A stretch of 64,000 nt of DNA from Choanephora cucurbitarum (GCA_025331435.1 JAIWNI010000022.1:124001-188000); one strand, 5' to 3'; positions 45,758 to 58,493 are shown, numbered from the stretch's first letter. The notes: generated by a model from the letters alone, not told the origin. A program made the numbers and translations.

Positions 45758-48700
45758 TTATTTCTTAACAAGCACAGGCTTAGGTATATTCAGCAATGCA
45801 TACAGTTTGTCTCTTTCTGCTTTGATTTGTTCCATGGGCTGCGTCCTAGAGCATTGATTTAGTTACTCTTCTTTTGCTCAGTATTATATCTGTATCTTAC
45901 CAGTCTGTGCCTGTAATTATTCCAATAGCTTCCATCATATCTTCATTTTCATCAGCTTCTTCGGATATAGAAAGTTGAGTGAATAGTTGGTCTGAAGTTT
46001 CAATTCGAATCTAAAAAAAAGCTGACTGAGTACAGATAGAGTAAAATGAAAATGGGAACCTTACTCTTGGAAATGCATGCACAAGATAAGTCAAAAGCTG
46101 CTGAAGAGCTTTTGTTCTAACTTGTTGACTTTCTACCGAAATCAAGCCAACATAAACTTTGATAGAGGCCAATAGTTTACGTATATTCTTGCTTTTAAAG
46201 TTTTCTTTCTTTGTCAGGTTGAACAATTTGATATGCCTAAAGTTGAGTTATTAGTCGAAGAAAAAAGTGTTTGGGATATAGGAGGGAATACATTACAGAC
46301 TTTCTTTAGTGATCTTCAGTAATGTTCCAGATTCGTATAGTAAGCCAATAACATCCAAGAGTGGAATAGTCACTCTGTCTTGCTTTTCATGCTTACTCAT
46401 GATATCAGATAAAGTTTTGAACATGACTTCTAATGATAATTGTGTAGGCTCGGTAACAGGTAAATTGTTCATATAGTCAATCAAGCATGCACTAGAGTGA
46501 CGGACCTAAATCTGATGTAAGTTGCCTGTCTTCATTCAGTTTGAGCTTTTCATACCAATGATTCAGTCAGACCACCAGCACTTGCAATAAGTCCACTAAG
46601 CAATTCAAACCGGTATTCAGGTATAGCCAAAATATGAACCATTACGGGGTATAAGTCTGAAGGAGTTGACCAAGATAGATCCCTAGTGGATTACCATATT
46701 AGTTTTTAAAAAAAATCGATCTCTCTCTCTTTCTCTTTTACCTCCTGATATATATTCTTAAGCAATCCTGTCCAGGATACTGTAGGTGTTCACTAGAGAG
46801 AACAAGATTGCACAAAACTTTGCCTGCATTTGCTCTGACTTTATCTATACGCTCAACGCTTTGCTTTAGTATAGCAGCAATAATGCGAGATGTATGTTCA
46901 ATTGACAAATAAGGCTGTTCTGGACTTAGGGAGTCCAATTCTGAAATGTGAGGGAGTAGATAATCCACAAGGTCCATAGCTGCTGTACGGACCCAAGAAC
47001 CTACATCACCACGTTGATCTGTACTATAATCTTTGAAGCAATCTTCTAACGACTGCAGGATCAACTGGAAATCATCCAAAGAGATGGCTATTTTACCAAG
47101 AAATGTATATGTGTATGTAAATAAAGGAAATTTTGGTTCATTCTTGTCAAACTTACCTGTCTTTAAATGGTCTCCTAAGCCTAACAAAACATTGTTCAAA
47201 CCAATTACTGCGTTGCGTTTTGCTTCAGCATCGTTCAGGTTATGGTTGTCCTTTTCAAAGACAAAATGAAACATGAGATCCAGATGTTGATAATCTCATT
47301 CAGTTTATGCACTTACCTGATATTGTGATCCTTTACACAATTGAAGAATAACACGATGAAGACCTTCAGGATATGCACGATAGTCAATAATACCTAGAGC
47401 AAGCGCATAACCACGTCGACTGTAGTAGTTAATATTTTGTGAGTCTACTTTCTTCAGAGCCATGTCCAACTCTTCTTTTTTGAAGCCAAAAGCTTTTGCA
47501 ACTGAACCGAAAGCGAGTACAGCAAATTCTTGAACTGATTCTTCTTTGCGCTCCAATGATGTATGAATCACCTTTTTCCAATTTAGTAAGGTGTCATCAG
47601 AAACCTTTAACTGAGTCTGAGAAAGGCATGTCATGAGATGGCATGCAGCTTCACGAATATGCTCAGATCCAAATGTAGTTAATGACTTGGGTGGTATCTG
47701 ACTGATAATAGATTCCAATGAACTTGATAGTTGATAGTATTGCTCGGTTATTTCAGGTTGCTGAAGATGATAAAGAGCAGATGATATTTCAGCAATGGCT
47801 AAGAGGGCACCATGAGAGATTTGCATGTCCTTGTTACCAGCCTCAGGAATCAAGATGGGAAGGACAGTGCGAATAAAATAAATAGGGTCCAAAGAAACTA
47901 GATTATACAATGCTTTGGATGCCAAAATGCGCATTGTCTTATCCCAATGCTTTGAGGTAATCAGAGTCAAGTGCTGGATTAAATGATAACGGTATTCATC
48001 AAATCTAGAATCAAAAACGCATTGTCAGTCATTCATGGACTTGAAGAAATTCAAATAATTATTATTTACCTAGCAATATCAAGTGAGATATTCAAAAAGG
48101 CATTATTTCTGTTTCCAAGCGAAAAGTAATCTGCTTTTTGAATAATTTCGATACCATGAGGGAAGATGCCTTGACGCCCTACATTTTCTTGGAAAGCAGC
48201 ACTGCTTGCACGACGAACATTGACTTCTCTATCAAACATGGAAACAACCACTAAGTTTTGAGCAATCTCAGTTACAAAAGGCTGAATTATTTCAGGAGCA
48301 TAGGCTCTAGCAAAAGCCCAACAAACATAACAACAGGCATCTCTCACATGAGCGCCAATCGAATGAGAGCCACGCTTTAAATCAAATTTAAGACCTCTGA
48401 GAATCCAAGGTATTGTTTCTTCGAGACGATCGGGAAGAAGTAAACCGCGACGAGCAAGCTCAGCGATAGCCAATGAGGCACCATGCCAGGTATGATCTGA
48501 GACGGCTGATAGATTTAATGATCCATCTGCCTTGTTTATCAAGGTGTTTTCTTCAAATAGCTCTAACAAAGATCCAACAACATCTTCTGCTAGCTCTTGG
48601 GGCAAACGCTGAGTAATACGACCAATACCTTTAGCGGAAGACCATCGAACAATTGTGTCTTTGTCTCTGAGACCATTGAGTAGAATTTCAATAACAACTT

Positions 48701-49950
48701 CCAGACTATCGGAAATCTCTTCTTCTTCTTCTTCTTCTTCTTTCTCATACTGATGCTTTTGGATAATACTTTGATTTGATATCAAACCACTCTCTCTTTC
48801 GCTGTTTTCAAGGTTTTGCCTTAAGGATCGGTTGCCTCGCTTGTATCTCCATGAAGCAATTTTGGGTTTAAGGTAGCAAAGACCAACACGCTGAGTGAGT
48901 TTTGTACGAAGTTTACGGATTAATGAGTTATTGGCGTAGTCATCAAAAAATGGCATAGACAGCAAAGGCATAATTGTATCATCTAACGTTGGAAGAAGTA
49001 CTGAACGAGGCGACAATTGATAGGTAATACACAAACTTTGCAAAATGCCTGTCGTCTAAAAAGAATCGATTAAAAGGAAACCCTTCATATGAATATTGGA
49101 TTTGTTCCTTTTTCTTTTTTCTCTTTTTACCTCAAATACATCAACATCAGAGCCTAATCTTTGTTTGGCCCATTCAATGTAAGGAATTAAGTATTGGCTG
49201 CACAAGTCTTGGCGAGATAGCAGACGGGCAATTAACAGACTAGCACCATCACGCTCTTTGCCGGTCGAACATAGGTAAGATTTACAGAGATTAAGCATTT
49301 TTTCAATTAATGATTCCTCTTGTTGACCGCTGTCAATTCGCTTTAAATCAAAAGGAATCATACAGATCAAAGAGAGCCATATAAAGCAAACATATCTTGC
49401 TTCCCACAAATCTGTCCGTTTTGAATCTATATTTGAAAGATATTCAAACACAGGCTCCAAATCAGTCACTTCATGCGACATGAATTTCACTAATCCAACA
49501 CATTAGATCAATCTTACTTCAACCCATATGCTTTCTCTCTCTTTTTTTTCTTTTACCAATTGTTTTGTATCCTCTTGTCTTTGTCAAGAGGTACATAAAG
49601 CGAAAGAGTAGATTGGTTGTCTCAGATACTAGCTTTTTATCCTCAATATCATGTCGAAGTTGCTTCATTGTGGGTTCTATCATGCTTTCTAGACTAGGAT
49701 CAAGCAGATGTGCTTGTTCTTGATAAGAGTCGAGCTGATAAAAGAAAAAGAAGATATAAGAATGGATTGTATATTACTACTTCAATTTGCTTACAATAAC
49801 AGCCATTTGGTCAAGTGCGTCTGATGCAACTTTGACCTGCTGATTTCTCCGCGTAAGAATTTCGACTAGACCAAGAAATTCTTCTTTGTGTTCAAAGTGA
49901 GAGCGCTGAGATGCACACACATGCTCTTCCATCAATATATCCTCCTCCAT
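45758..49950 (-). CDS. TBCD: Tubulin-specific chaperone D (cofactor D)
   Basis: HEAT-repeat chaperone that captures beta-tubulin and builds the alpha/beta heterodimer with cofactors A, B, C and E. Twelve minus-strand exons: 49950-49795, 49734-49557, 49489-49131, 49055-48070, 48004-47317, 47250-47157, 47087-46742, 46682-46556, 46505-46297, 46236-46065, 46010-45901 and 45845-45758, about 1170 aa, near the family length. Key matches are RGYKTIVKFMSHEVTDLEPV, VRWSSAKGIGRITQRLP, SDHTWHGASLAIAELARRG, GAHVRDACCYVCWAFARAY and VRRASSAAFQENVGRQG. DQRGDVGSWVRTAAM completes the set. A Glu-rich linker follows KHQYEK. The 69 bp intron at 47156-47088 is in frame and stop-free, so a 23-residue longer isoform (1193 aa) is possible. 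The start diverges only 99 bp from the AVO2-like gene. Confidence 0.9.
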
Positions 49951-50049
49951 TTGTGTCAAAAAAACGAAAAAGAAAGCAACACGAGGAAGAAAGTTACTTG
50001 AGTTTTTTTTAAACAGCCGCGTTTATACTTTCTTTTTTTTTCTATATAA

Positions 50050-51471
50050 ATGTATATTGAAAAGACTATCACACTTCATCAACGCCATTCATTCTTCGAT
50101 TTGCAAAGGGCAGCTATCATCAGAGAAACGCCTTCTGTACGTTTAAGGAAGGCAGCTCAAGAGGGCAATATTGCAGCTGTAAAGCGATTATTGAAGAAAG
50201 TCAGTAACATTCAAAATCCTGATCCTAAAACTGGCTAGTAAGAGCTCCATTATGTCAAATAGCTAAAAGAGACTTACAAGTATAAAGCACAACAATGATG
50301 TATGCTGCACGACATGGGCATGTAGAATTAGTTGAATTGCTGCTTGAGCAAGGCCATGAAGAAGAGGTTATTTCTATGGTAACTCAAAGAATTCAGGCAC
50401 AACAAATGAAACTAATTATGGTTGCATAACCAGGATAATGAGGGTATTACTGTTCTTATGCTGGCGGCTATGTATAACTACGAAGAGGTAAATGTCTAAT
50501 TGGCTCGTTTTTTAGGCGAACTTATAGCCTCATCTTTATGATTAGATCTTTTTTCTCTATGTCAGTAGATACCCAGAATGTATTCATGCAATCAGTAAAA
50601 GCGGCTGGACTGCTTTATTTTATGCTGCACAAAATGGAAATGCAAATCTTGTTAGTGTAAGTCCTTTATTTTGTTTTCTGTCCTTTCATGATCAAATTGA
50701 AATATACCATCTAGTACTTGTTGTCTATATCAGCCGATTTTGATCATGTCGATAATGACGGCAATTCAGCTCTCCATCATGCTTCTGCCTGGGGGCACAT
50801 TACAGTCATGGATTTGTTAGTGGTAAAGCTTTTGTGTGTCCCTTTAGATGATTTCTCACTTAACTGACTGCTGATTTAGTCGGAAGGCTGCAATGTGGAT
50901 TTGAAGAACAACGAACATGCAACTGCTTATGATTATGCTTATAGTACTGTTGTTCAGGAACATCTAAAAGGTAACGCAATTTCTCTTTCTAACAGACTTT
51001 TTACCTGCTCCTCTTGCTATCTATATTTAATGGCTCTCTATCTGTTCATCTTCTTTATATTATGTACTCTCACACTTAATGAGAATAGAAATGTCACAGA
51101 TCCCATTTAATGATGACTCTACACTTTCAGCTGCTTCCTCACAGAGGCAACATAGCATAGCCAACGGACCTTATTCGTCTTCTTATTCAAGCACAAATGG
51201 ACATTTAGGATTAAACAGCATGACATTTTCTCGAGGACCCTCTTATGGAAATACCAACATAGCAGGACATGACAGCCCAATGCCTCGTGCGTCCACCTCC
51301 TCTTCATCTTTAGTTATACCCTCCATTACTTCAGGAAACGCAAACAATAGCACATTGACCAATTCTCGTAGCTCCCTCCAACAGAGTGGAAGCCCATGTT
51401 CTATATCTGAATTAGAACGAAGAAGAGCAAGCAGTTTTAGTGATGCAAAACCTAAGGGATATCGTGCTTAA
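50050..51471 (+). CDS. AVO2: Ankyrin-repeat protein, Avo2-like TORC2 subunit
   Basis: Exons 50050-50237, 50288-50378, 50434-50487, 50546-50656, 50715-50822, 50880-50970 and 51089-51471 give 341 aa. Five to six ankyrin repeats fill the first two thirds (TMMYAARHGHVELVELLLEQG, GWTALFYAAQNGNANLV, GNSALHHASAWGHITVMDLL). The opening ETPSVRLRKAAQEGNIAAVK closely resembles the start of yeast Avo2, a nonessential TORC2 subunit at the plasma membrane. The C-terminus is Ser/Asn-rich and ends with RRRASSFSDAKPKG, an AGC-kinase-like R-x-x-S site, again like Avo2. The ATG at 50050 lies directly behind a TATATAAA sequence, which leaves little room for a leader. A start in an upstream, unseen exon joined at the CATCAG acceptor near 50120 is possible. 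Ankyrin identity is certain; Avo2 orthology is likely. Confidence 0.78.
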
Positions 51472-52360
51472 TCAATAATATAAATTAGTTAAAAGATAAT
51501 TATCAATCATCAATTTATTGTGCAAATAATGAACTTTTTATCTTTTCTTCGTAAGTATGAAAAAAAACAGCAAAGTATACCACCCTAAAAGTATACATTT
51601 GTTTCTCTTAAAGGAAGATAAGAAGGAAGATAGTTCATCTGATTAATCGAGAAAAGCAGTTGACAGCTCCTTAACAATAATTAAAATTTCCAAATGGATC
51701 ATAGCTTGAATTTAGATTAAAACAAAAACCCTTTAGCTTTTAGGGTTAGTTTTCATTTTAAAAGCTTGCTTGTATTATAACCTTCAAAAAAAAATGGTAA
51801 TTGCTAGGGCCATTTTATTCACTTCTATCAGTCTTCAAGAAAAAAGTTCTTTTTAACTGTATCTATCATTTTGAAAGGAGTGTCAAACATCAATAAAGGG
51901 TACATATGGCTTTCATTAAGACGTATCGAATTGATCAATGACTATAGTAACAATTGATCTTTTAACTGATATGAATAATATTTTGTAAAGGGGGAAGCAA
52001 TGATTAAGTTTGCCATCAGATGTTTATGAAGAGATTAAGCAGCTTTCTCCTTTCCTTTCACTCCTCTCTCTTTTTCTTATTAATAAAGTTAGGTTTTCAT
52101 TTCTTTAAAGTTTTATTATGGCTCTGTGCAAACAAGATCTCTCTATAATGGCTTTTGATTTGCAACGTGTTTCTTGGTAAAAAAAAAGAAGACCAAAAAA
52201 CATTATTTTTTGTTAATGTACATTGAGCTAGTTTGAGATGAAATCTCTTTGGTGTTTTCTACTTGAGAATAAATCTCGCTTCTTTTGAATGTCTTGATCG
52301 CTTAAATTAGAGACCATTTGATTTTTAAGAGAAAAAACACACTACAGACATTGGTTATTT
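51472..52360. other. Convergent intergenic region AVO2-like/Rab GAP
   Basis: An 889 bp AT-rich region between two convergent 3' ends, with long T runs. A CCCTTTAGCTTTTAGGGTTAG inverted motif near 51730 is the only local structure noticed. No gene is seen. Confidence 0.45.
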
Positions 52361-53939
52361 CTAGGTTGATTCTGCCTTTCCTTCAAACCGTACCTTAATG
52401 AACTTATCACAGTCAATCATGCGTCGAGGCATGTTTTGAAGTACTTGAAATGCTCCAATAGAATCTTCTGCTTTTAAAATACGCTCTTCGTTCAACTTTA
52501 ATATTGTTAAAGCAACTTGATAGATGACTTTAAATCCATCTCCACTATTCACCCAAAAAAAATCAATCAGTTCGTTTTCTCATGTAGAAAAAGAAATGGA
52601 ATTGGAATAAGTTACTTACATAAAGAAACAATCCCATATCCTCAATACTGTTTCCACAGGCATAATGTTAATGTACATGGTGAGAAACCAATGTGTGGTG
52701 ATTAAAGTGATTGCTGAAAAATTATCTTGCTCTTTCTGCTCGCATTCCCAAAAGCATCTTTGCTCTGAGATCTTTGACCATGTCGCTGGCATATGTTCAT
52801 ATATAAGATTCATCAAGACAGTCTGCTCGATCTGAGTCCCTTTCATTGTTGCATCAAACATTCCTTTTGGAAAGTAATCCTGTACAATGGTAACCAGCAT
52901 CCAAAAAGCTTCTTCCTCAGTATCGTAAAATAAAAGCAAAAACCCAGCTAAGAAGTTCAACGACTGACAATAACCAATCTCAGGTAGATAGAGACTAAAG
53001 GCAGATAATACATGGTCCAACATAGTAATTCGGTACGAGTCATCCTGAGCAAAGTTACTGTTGTTAGGGAATGTCCTGTATAAGTCTTTTCGAATTGAAT
53101 CAACAGCATCTTCAATGAGCTCTGGACTTTCTTGGATTTGAGCAAGCAATGATTGATAAACGCCAGAATTGGAGTTCATTTTCACTTCAGCGCCACTATA
53201 ATGCATCCATGCCTTAAACTAAGTTTAGCTTCTTGTATATCTTACCCTCAAATACACACACGTATATACCTTTGCTCTGTATTCATGTGGAATACCACTT
53301 CTAGCATAATTCATGACTACAACAACAATGATTGCTTTAGCTTCATTCTATTCACTATATAGATATAATCGAAATCAAACAGGACTTACGATCAGGGCAT
53401 AACTCAGGCCATTGCTTTGTATTGTTACTATCAAATAGCTTTCTCCATCTCTTTAATTGCTTTCGTTGTATCGCTTCATACCTTTTTTCGAATTGATAAA
53501 GTTTTTCTGAATCAACCCAATCAGTGGATTGCTTAAAACCATATCTATCTCTGTACAGGTATAGAAGAGGATAAACTTAGATGATTAACAGCCAATTGAA
53601 TGCTTCTATGTACCTTTCACTGGTTTCAGATGTTTCTTTATGATCAAGTGTAGTGATAGATGATGCAATAGAGCTTGCTCTATGTTTGGAAGAAAAGCCG
53701 CTGCTATATGAAGCAGAATGGACTGAAGAGTTATCGTCACGTAAATCATGATAGACACTGAACGGCTGATTGTTATCTGACTGATAATCAGCTCTATATG
53801 AATACTGATAATAATCTTGCTGCTGTTTTGCAGATGCCAATAATAAGCCTTCAAAAGCATCTTGAATTGACTTTTGTTGTTCAGCCAATCGTATCTGATC
53901 AGCTTCATTGTTTGTATAGTAGAGGTCGAAAAGACTCAT
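52361..53939 (-). CDS. TBC-domain Rab GTPase-activating protein (Msb3/Gyp3-like)
   Basis: GAP for Rab/Ypt GTPases, probably acting in exocytosis or vacuolar traffic like yeast Msb3/Msb4. Minus-strand exons: 53939-53614, 53550-53390, 53316-53270, 53212-52620 and 52544-52361, giving 436 aa. A Gln/Ser/Tyr-rich N-terminus of about 110 aa is followed by the Msb3/Gyp3 signature RDRYGFKQS. Then come NYARSGIPHEYRAKAWMHYSG and both catalytic fingers: Arg in SIRKDLYRTFPNN and Gln in IGYCQSLNFLAGF. The family block FPKGMFDATMKGTQIEQTVL and VLRIWDCFF follow, so the TBC domain is complete. The C-terminal exon ends soon after the domain. A donor-like GTACGG close to the end could extend it, but no further exon is apparent. 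Confidence 0.88.
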
Positions 53940-55939
53940 GATGTTGAATAAAGAAGTAGAAATAAGACAAAGAAAAGAAACAATAAATAAAGGTTTGATC
54001 TACTTTCTTTTCTTCTTCTTTTTTCTTTTATAAATACAAAACCAAAGTTAATTTCCCTTTTCATTTATTAAAGGAGATGTTCTTTTTAAAATACCTCGAC
54101 TGGTTTCATTGCTTCCCCCTTTTTTTTCTGAGTTTGTATCACCTAGTAAGATGTATACTCCTCTTTCTTCACAATTGTTTGGGTTTTAATTATTAGCTGT
54201 CTTGAGTTATGCTTTTATAGTCTACAGTATCTCAACTCGATTCTACCGAAGAGAATATATATATATATATAGAAAAAAGAGCGCTGTCATTGTGCTATTT
54301 GACTTTAATTAGTCTCATCGTTCTTCTTATTGCCATGAAGCAGTTTCTCCCCTTCCTTCTCCTCTCATTCAATCTTCGACTCATTAATTATATCACATGA
54401 AAGCATCTTGAGCCTTCTGTTATGTATTTCGGTTAAAAGGAGTGACGAGAAATTACATAAATGGATAAATATTGACAATAAAATAAGCATTTTCTCAATA
54501 ACTTGTTTTATTAGTATAGAAATAGTATGCTTTGAGATAAGCATGTTCCAAGAACGAAATTAGACTCTTGACAAAGTGTCTAGAACAAAGGGTGTCTCTT
54601 CAATTTCATAAGTTCACTGTGCCTTTCAGCTAGCAAAAAGAGAAAGAGAATTTCTCGTTACTCAGATAGTCATATATTTTCTTTCTTAAGCTCTTTATCG
54701 GCCAAACATTTCTTTTTCAAGAACATGAAAGAAAAAAGAAAGGGGATTGCGATGTCAGCTTGCTTAATATGTATGTTAACTATATCGTACTGATAATTCA
54801 GCATGCGTTTCTCTTGAAAAAATTTCATGGAATCATTAGAGGCGATTAGATAACAGTAACCCAATAGTAATTTTGAAGTACGTCTATCTAAATTAGATTT
54901 ACAACAAATGCTGCCTGCCATTAAAGCACAACTGGAAAAGCTGAATGATGGTTTTCTTGTTGGCTACTGAGTGATAGGTTTGATCAGTTATCATTGATTT
55001 ATTTTAGTTGTTTATAGTATCAGTCGTTTGTTCAGAAATTTTAGTAGATAGGCCTTATGGAAACTCAACTGTCGATAGAAGTATTAGCTTTATTTCTCAT
55101 AAGCGAGTTGTTTTTAACAGAGAGAGGGGTACATCATAACCAAAGGTGTGTTAGAGACTCTGCAACTGCTGTGTGCTTAGACAATCTACTACTAAGTCGA
55201 AACAAAGGTCTTGCTTCAACAATCGATATCTTTTGTTATCAGAGCTCCAATTGAACTTTGGCTAGTTCACTATTTTGTATGCTGACTAGAATCTGATTTT
55301 ACTGGTCGTAAGCCTTCTACTGAAGTAAGTTTGCACGCTGATTGTAAGGTGTACTTTGGTGGTCTAATCAAGTTAAGAGGATCAACAAGATCTCAAAGAA
55401 TCTTTTTAGCCATTCACCTTCTCACAACACTCACACCAAGCGTCTTATTTCCTTTTTGAAAGTAAAACACTCTTCGGTCACTTGAGTTAAACCAGTTTGT
55501 TTGTTAGTGATCACTTGAACAATAGAGCTAATGACAATAATCTGGCAAACGTGCTACATAAATACACTTGCTGTATTCCGAGAATAACACGAACCTCATG
55601 TGTTGTTGTTATATGTTCTAAGTCCTATTCTCTAAGCATTGTACATTGAGTGATGCATCACTTTTAACCAACTTTTTTTGTATGAGCGTCTTTCAACTAA
55701 CTTGGGGACGAAGAAAGCTTATACTTTGTTTTCCTGCTCCGCGTATATCGGATATTGGTTATGTGTCACTTTAATTGTAGAGGAGTTAATAGGAACAAGA
55801 AAAGTGAACTGGCGGCATAAACTAGCAAGTAAACCCCTTTTCCCTTCTTCTTTACTGTGTCTCTTTACTCTTCTTCGCTTGTCTTGAAGAAAGGGAAAAG
55901 TCAAAAGGAAGAGTTGATTACGTCATGACTGCGTGAGAA

Positions 55940-56600
55940 TTGCTCTACCAAAGTGACTGCGACAAAAATTTCAGCAAGGACCCTGCTTTTGGAGGGCAAG
56001 GAAAAATAAGGTATAAAAAGGGTCCTTTTCTCTGCTTTTTTTTTGTTTCCTTATCCTAACCCCGATTATGGTACGTTTGAACAACGGTCGGTTCACCTTA
56101 CAGAAAAAACGTTGTATAGTTGCGTTTTGGCCCCTAAAGAGGATTCGCTTATACCGTTCCATTATGTTTGGTGCTGAGATGTTGATGCGCGGACTGACGG
56201 GTATAGCTGTTCATAGTCCTCACGAGAAGCATTCCAATCTTCGTAGTGGAATCTTTATTAAGGTTCTTTTCGAGAGGCATTCCATACCTCGTAGAAAGGG
56301 ACTGCAACAGCGGCTTTGTCTAAAAGGCTGTGGCATACACCTGACACTTAAAAATGGCTATGGATCGCTTTTGGCGACTTGGCTTGGCTTTCCTTCCTGC
56401 GAGGCGCCTTGACATGCAAAACTAGCCGGTGGACGACGATGAAGTTACTGCGCTCCTTTTAGATAGGGGTCCTCCGTGTGATCCGACCTATAAGCGACTT
56501 CTACGCAGGGAAGCCCAACTTATTAACGGTGATGGAGTATTCTTTTTCCTCCTTCTGGGAGGTTTTTGGCACGGACTTCGGTCGGTGTGAAATTCCTAAA
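55940..56600 (+). other. GC-richer TATA-led block with hairpin repeats; possible small gene, ncRNA or element remnant
   Basis: Base composition rises clearly above the flanks. A perfect TATAAAA box (56012-56018) lies 50 bp before an ATG opening 114 codons (56068-56412; starts MVRLNNGRFTLQKKR, basic, no family known to me). Two 24-base repeats at 56223-56246 and 56271-56294 agree at 20 of 24 positions. Each can fold a GAAG/CTTC or GAGG/CCTC stem, so one difference is compensatory. A small CCTCC-TTCT-GGAGG hairpin followed by T5 lies at 56548-56567. This could be a solo LTR or other repeat fragment, a structured RNA, or a lineage-specific small protein gene. I cannot decide between these. Confidence 0.45.
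56012..56018 (+). promoter_or_regulatory. TATA box in the GC-richer block
   Basis: TATAAAA followed by AGGGTCC and a pyrimidine run, 50 bp upstream of the ATG at 56068. The spacing suits a core promoter, though this position is also compatible with an LTR promoter. Confidence 0.45.
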
Positions 56601-58391
56601 GAAAATGAAAATTATGACTATTCCTTCTTTATTTGAGAAAATCAAAGGCTTGTATATAAAGAGGAGACATATGTTTTTTTTTCTTGTCAGTATGAGTACT
56701 TTCCATACAGTTTATTGACTATTAAATAACACACTTATTTGTAATATAACATATGAATCTCAAAAAAGAGGAAGGGCTTCTTGGTCTATTGCTGTAAGAT
56801 GTGTTTCGCATAACTTGTGTGATTTATCTTTTTGATTTGTTGTCTATTTATCCCAAAGAAGTCTTAAGAACTTGAGTTCAGTTCTTGTAAAATGGTAGAT
56901 ATCATTGATTTCCAATTTCTAGCTTTTTGAATCTTTAGCAAAAAAACTCGTTGCAGGATATGTTCTTATTTAACTGATTGCAACTCAAAATCTTCAGTTG
57001 TCGTACTTTGCTGAATCTTGACAAAAGCACATCGATTTTCAATTACCAATGTAGAATTTTTACTAAGCACTGTTCGAATCAACATAATGATTTCTCGCAT
57101 GAATATAGTGTACCTTTTTCACTTCAAACAACAATTTTCTGAACCGCACTAACCCTAAATACTGACAAATTTATATCGCTGGTATTAGTCATTGAACTCA
57201 CAGCACATGAATCAGACATACAACACAATTCCATAAAAATTGAAGTTACTCAAATTCATGCAAATAGTTTGTATAAAGTCAGTTATTGGGTACAGTTCAA
57301 GTACCGACTGTCAATTTGTAACAAGTGTGCTGATAACATGTATGTGTTAATCCAAGACTGGCTGATTAAACAATAGTGGCTTTCATGCCAAGGTACTTAA
57401 TCTATAGTTGTTCTAGCTGATTTGCTAGTATGATTATTGAAGTTCATACTCTACTGCACACTACACAAACCTTAAGCGAGCAATCTGTTCTACGTTGATT
57501 TAATGTTTCATACCGATTGATCTATGAAATAAATGTGTCATGACAACTTTGAATGACTTGGGCAAAATAAACCAGACTGAAGCTAGCCAAACAAACTTTA
57601 TATAGAGCTGTCGATACTACAATAGAGAATCTTTCAACTAAATGAAAGCAAAGATGCTTTTTGGCAGTGGAAGCCACTTGGCATTTACCTTCTTATGCGT
57701 TGATTCAGACTTTAGCATCATCAAATATCTGGAATACCCATGGCCTGGTTGAAAAGACAATCAGTCTCATACAGATATGTACATGTCTAATCCAAATGAC
57801 TTGCATGCAATTCAGTAAAAAGTTCACTTTACATAGTGTCATTGTGCCCTGCTCCAACAACACACTGGTTACATTCTTTATTCCAAAACTCGTTTTGATG
57901 AGGCCTTTGTTGTTTATAGTAGTTTTGCAAGAAATTCAGCTTCAAAAGCAAATAATTTCAGAGGCTTGTGTTATTCATTTTCTACACAGAGAGTACATTT
58001 AAGCTTGAAAATGCATATTCTTGACCAAGGATGACATAAAAAAAACCTTTACGATAGCGCTTGTGACAAAATTGACTTTGACTACATCACAAGCTGACCA
58101 GGCTTTGGGCTGCAATAGAGGAATTGGGATAAATCTACGAGCAACTATAACAGGATGCTCCTAGTAGAGCCTAAAGAATGTATACAATCAGTAAAAGATA
58201 GTTATCTTTCTTATAGTTCAGCAAATAAAATTGCTCTGCTAACTACTCTTTAGAGCCCAATATATGTTCAGGTTTAAATGTCTAATTAAAAGAAATCACA
58301 ACTTTTTGCTGCTCAGGATTCTGACTTCTACTTATTGCATGTCCGAAAAAAGCAGAAGAAGGTAGGATTGATTAGAGAAAAATGATTATTG

Positions 58392-58493
58392 TACAATGGT
58401 CGCTTTATTTGAGAATATTTATATCCTTGAGAAATGTACTCTTATATTGATTATGCTCTTAAATCAACACTCTCAAATCGAGCGACTACTGTA
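58392..58493. repeat. Complete 102 bp Tc1/mariner-type MITE
   Basis: It starts TACAATGGTCGCTTTATTTGA and ends TCAAATCGAGCGACTACTGTA. The ends are about 21-base inverted repeats with few mismatches and include the TA expected at the target. The inside is AT-rich and non-coding. It matches the copies at 17166-17232 (reverse orientation, truncated) and 40156-40332. Confidence 0.82.

Noticed and set aside
48715..48745. CTT/GAA trinucleotide repeat as a regulatory element
   Set aside because: It encodes the Glu-rich linker of TBCD in frame.
54250..54272. TATATATATA run as a promoter
   Set aside because: No gene follows at a suitable distance; simple AT repeat.
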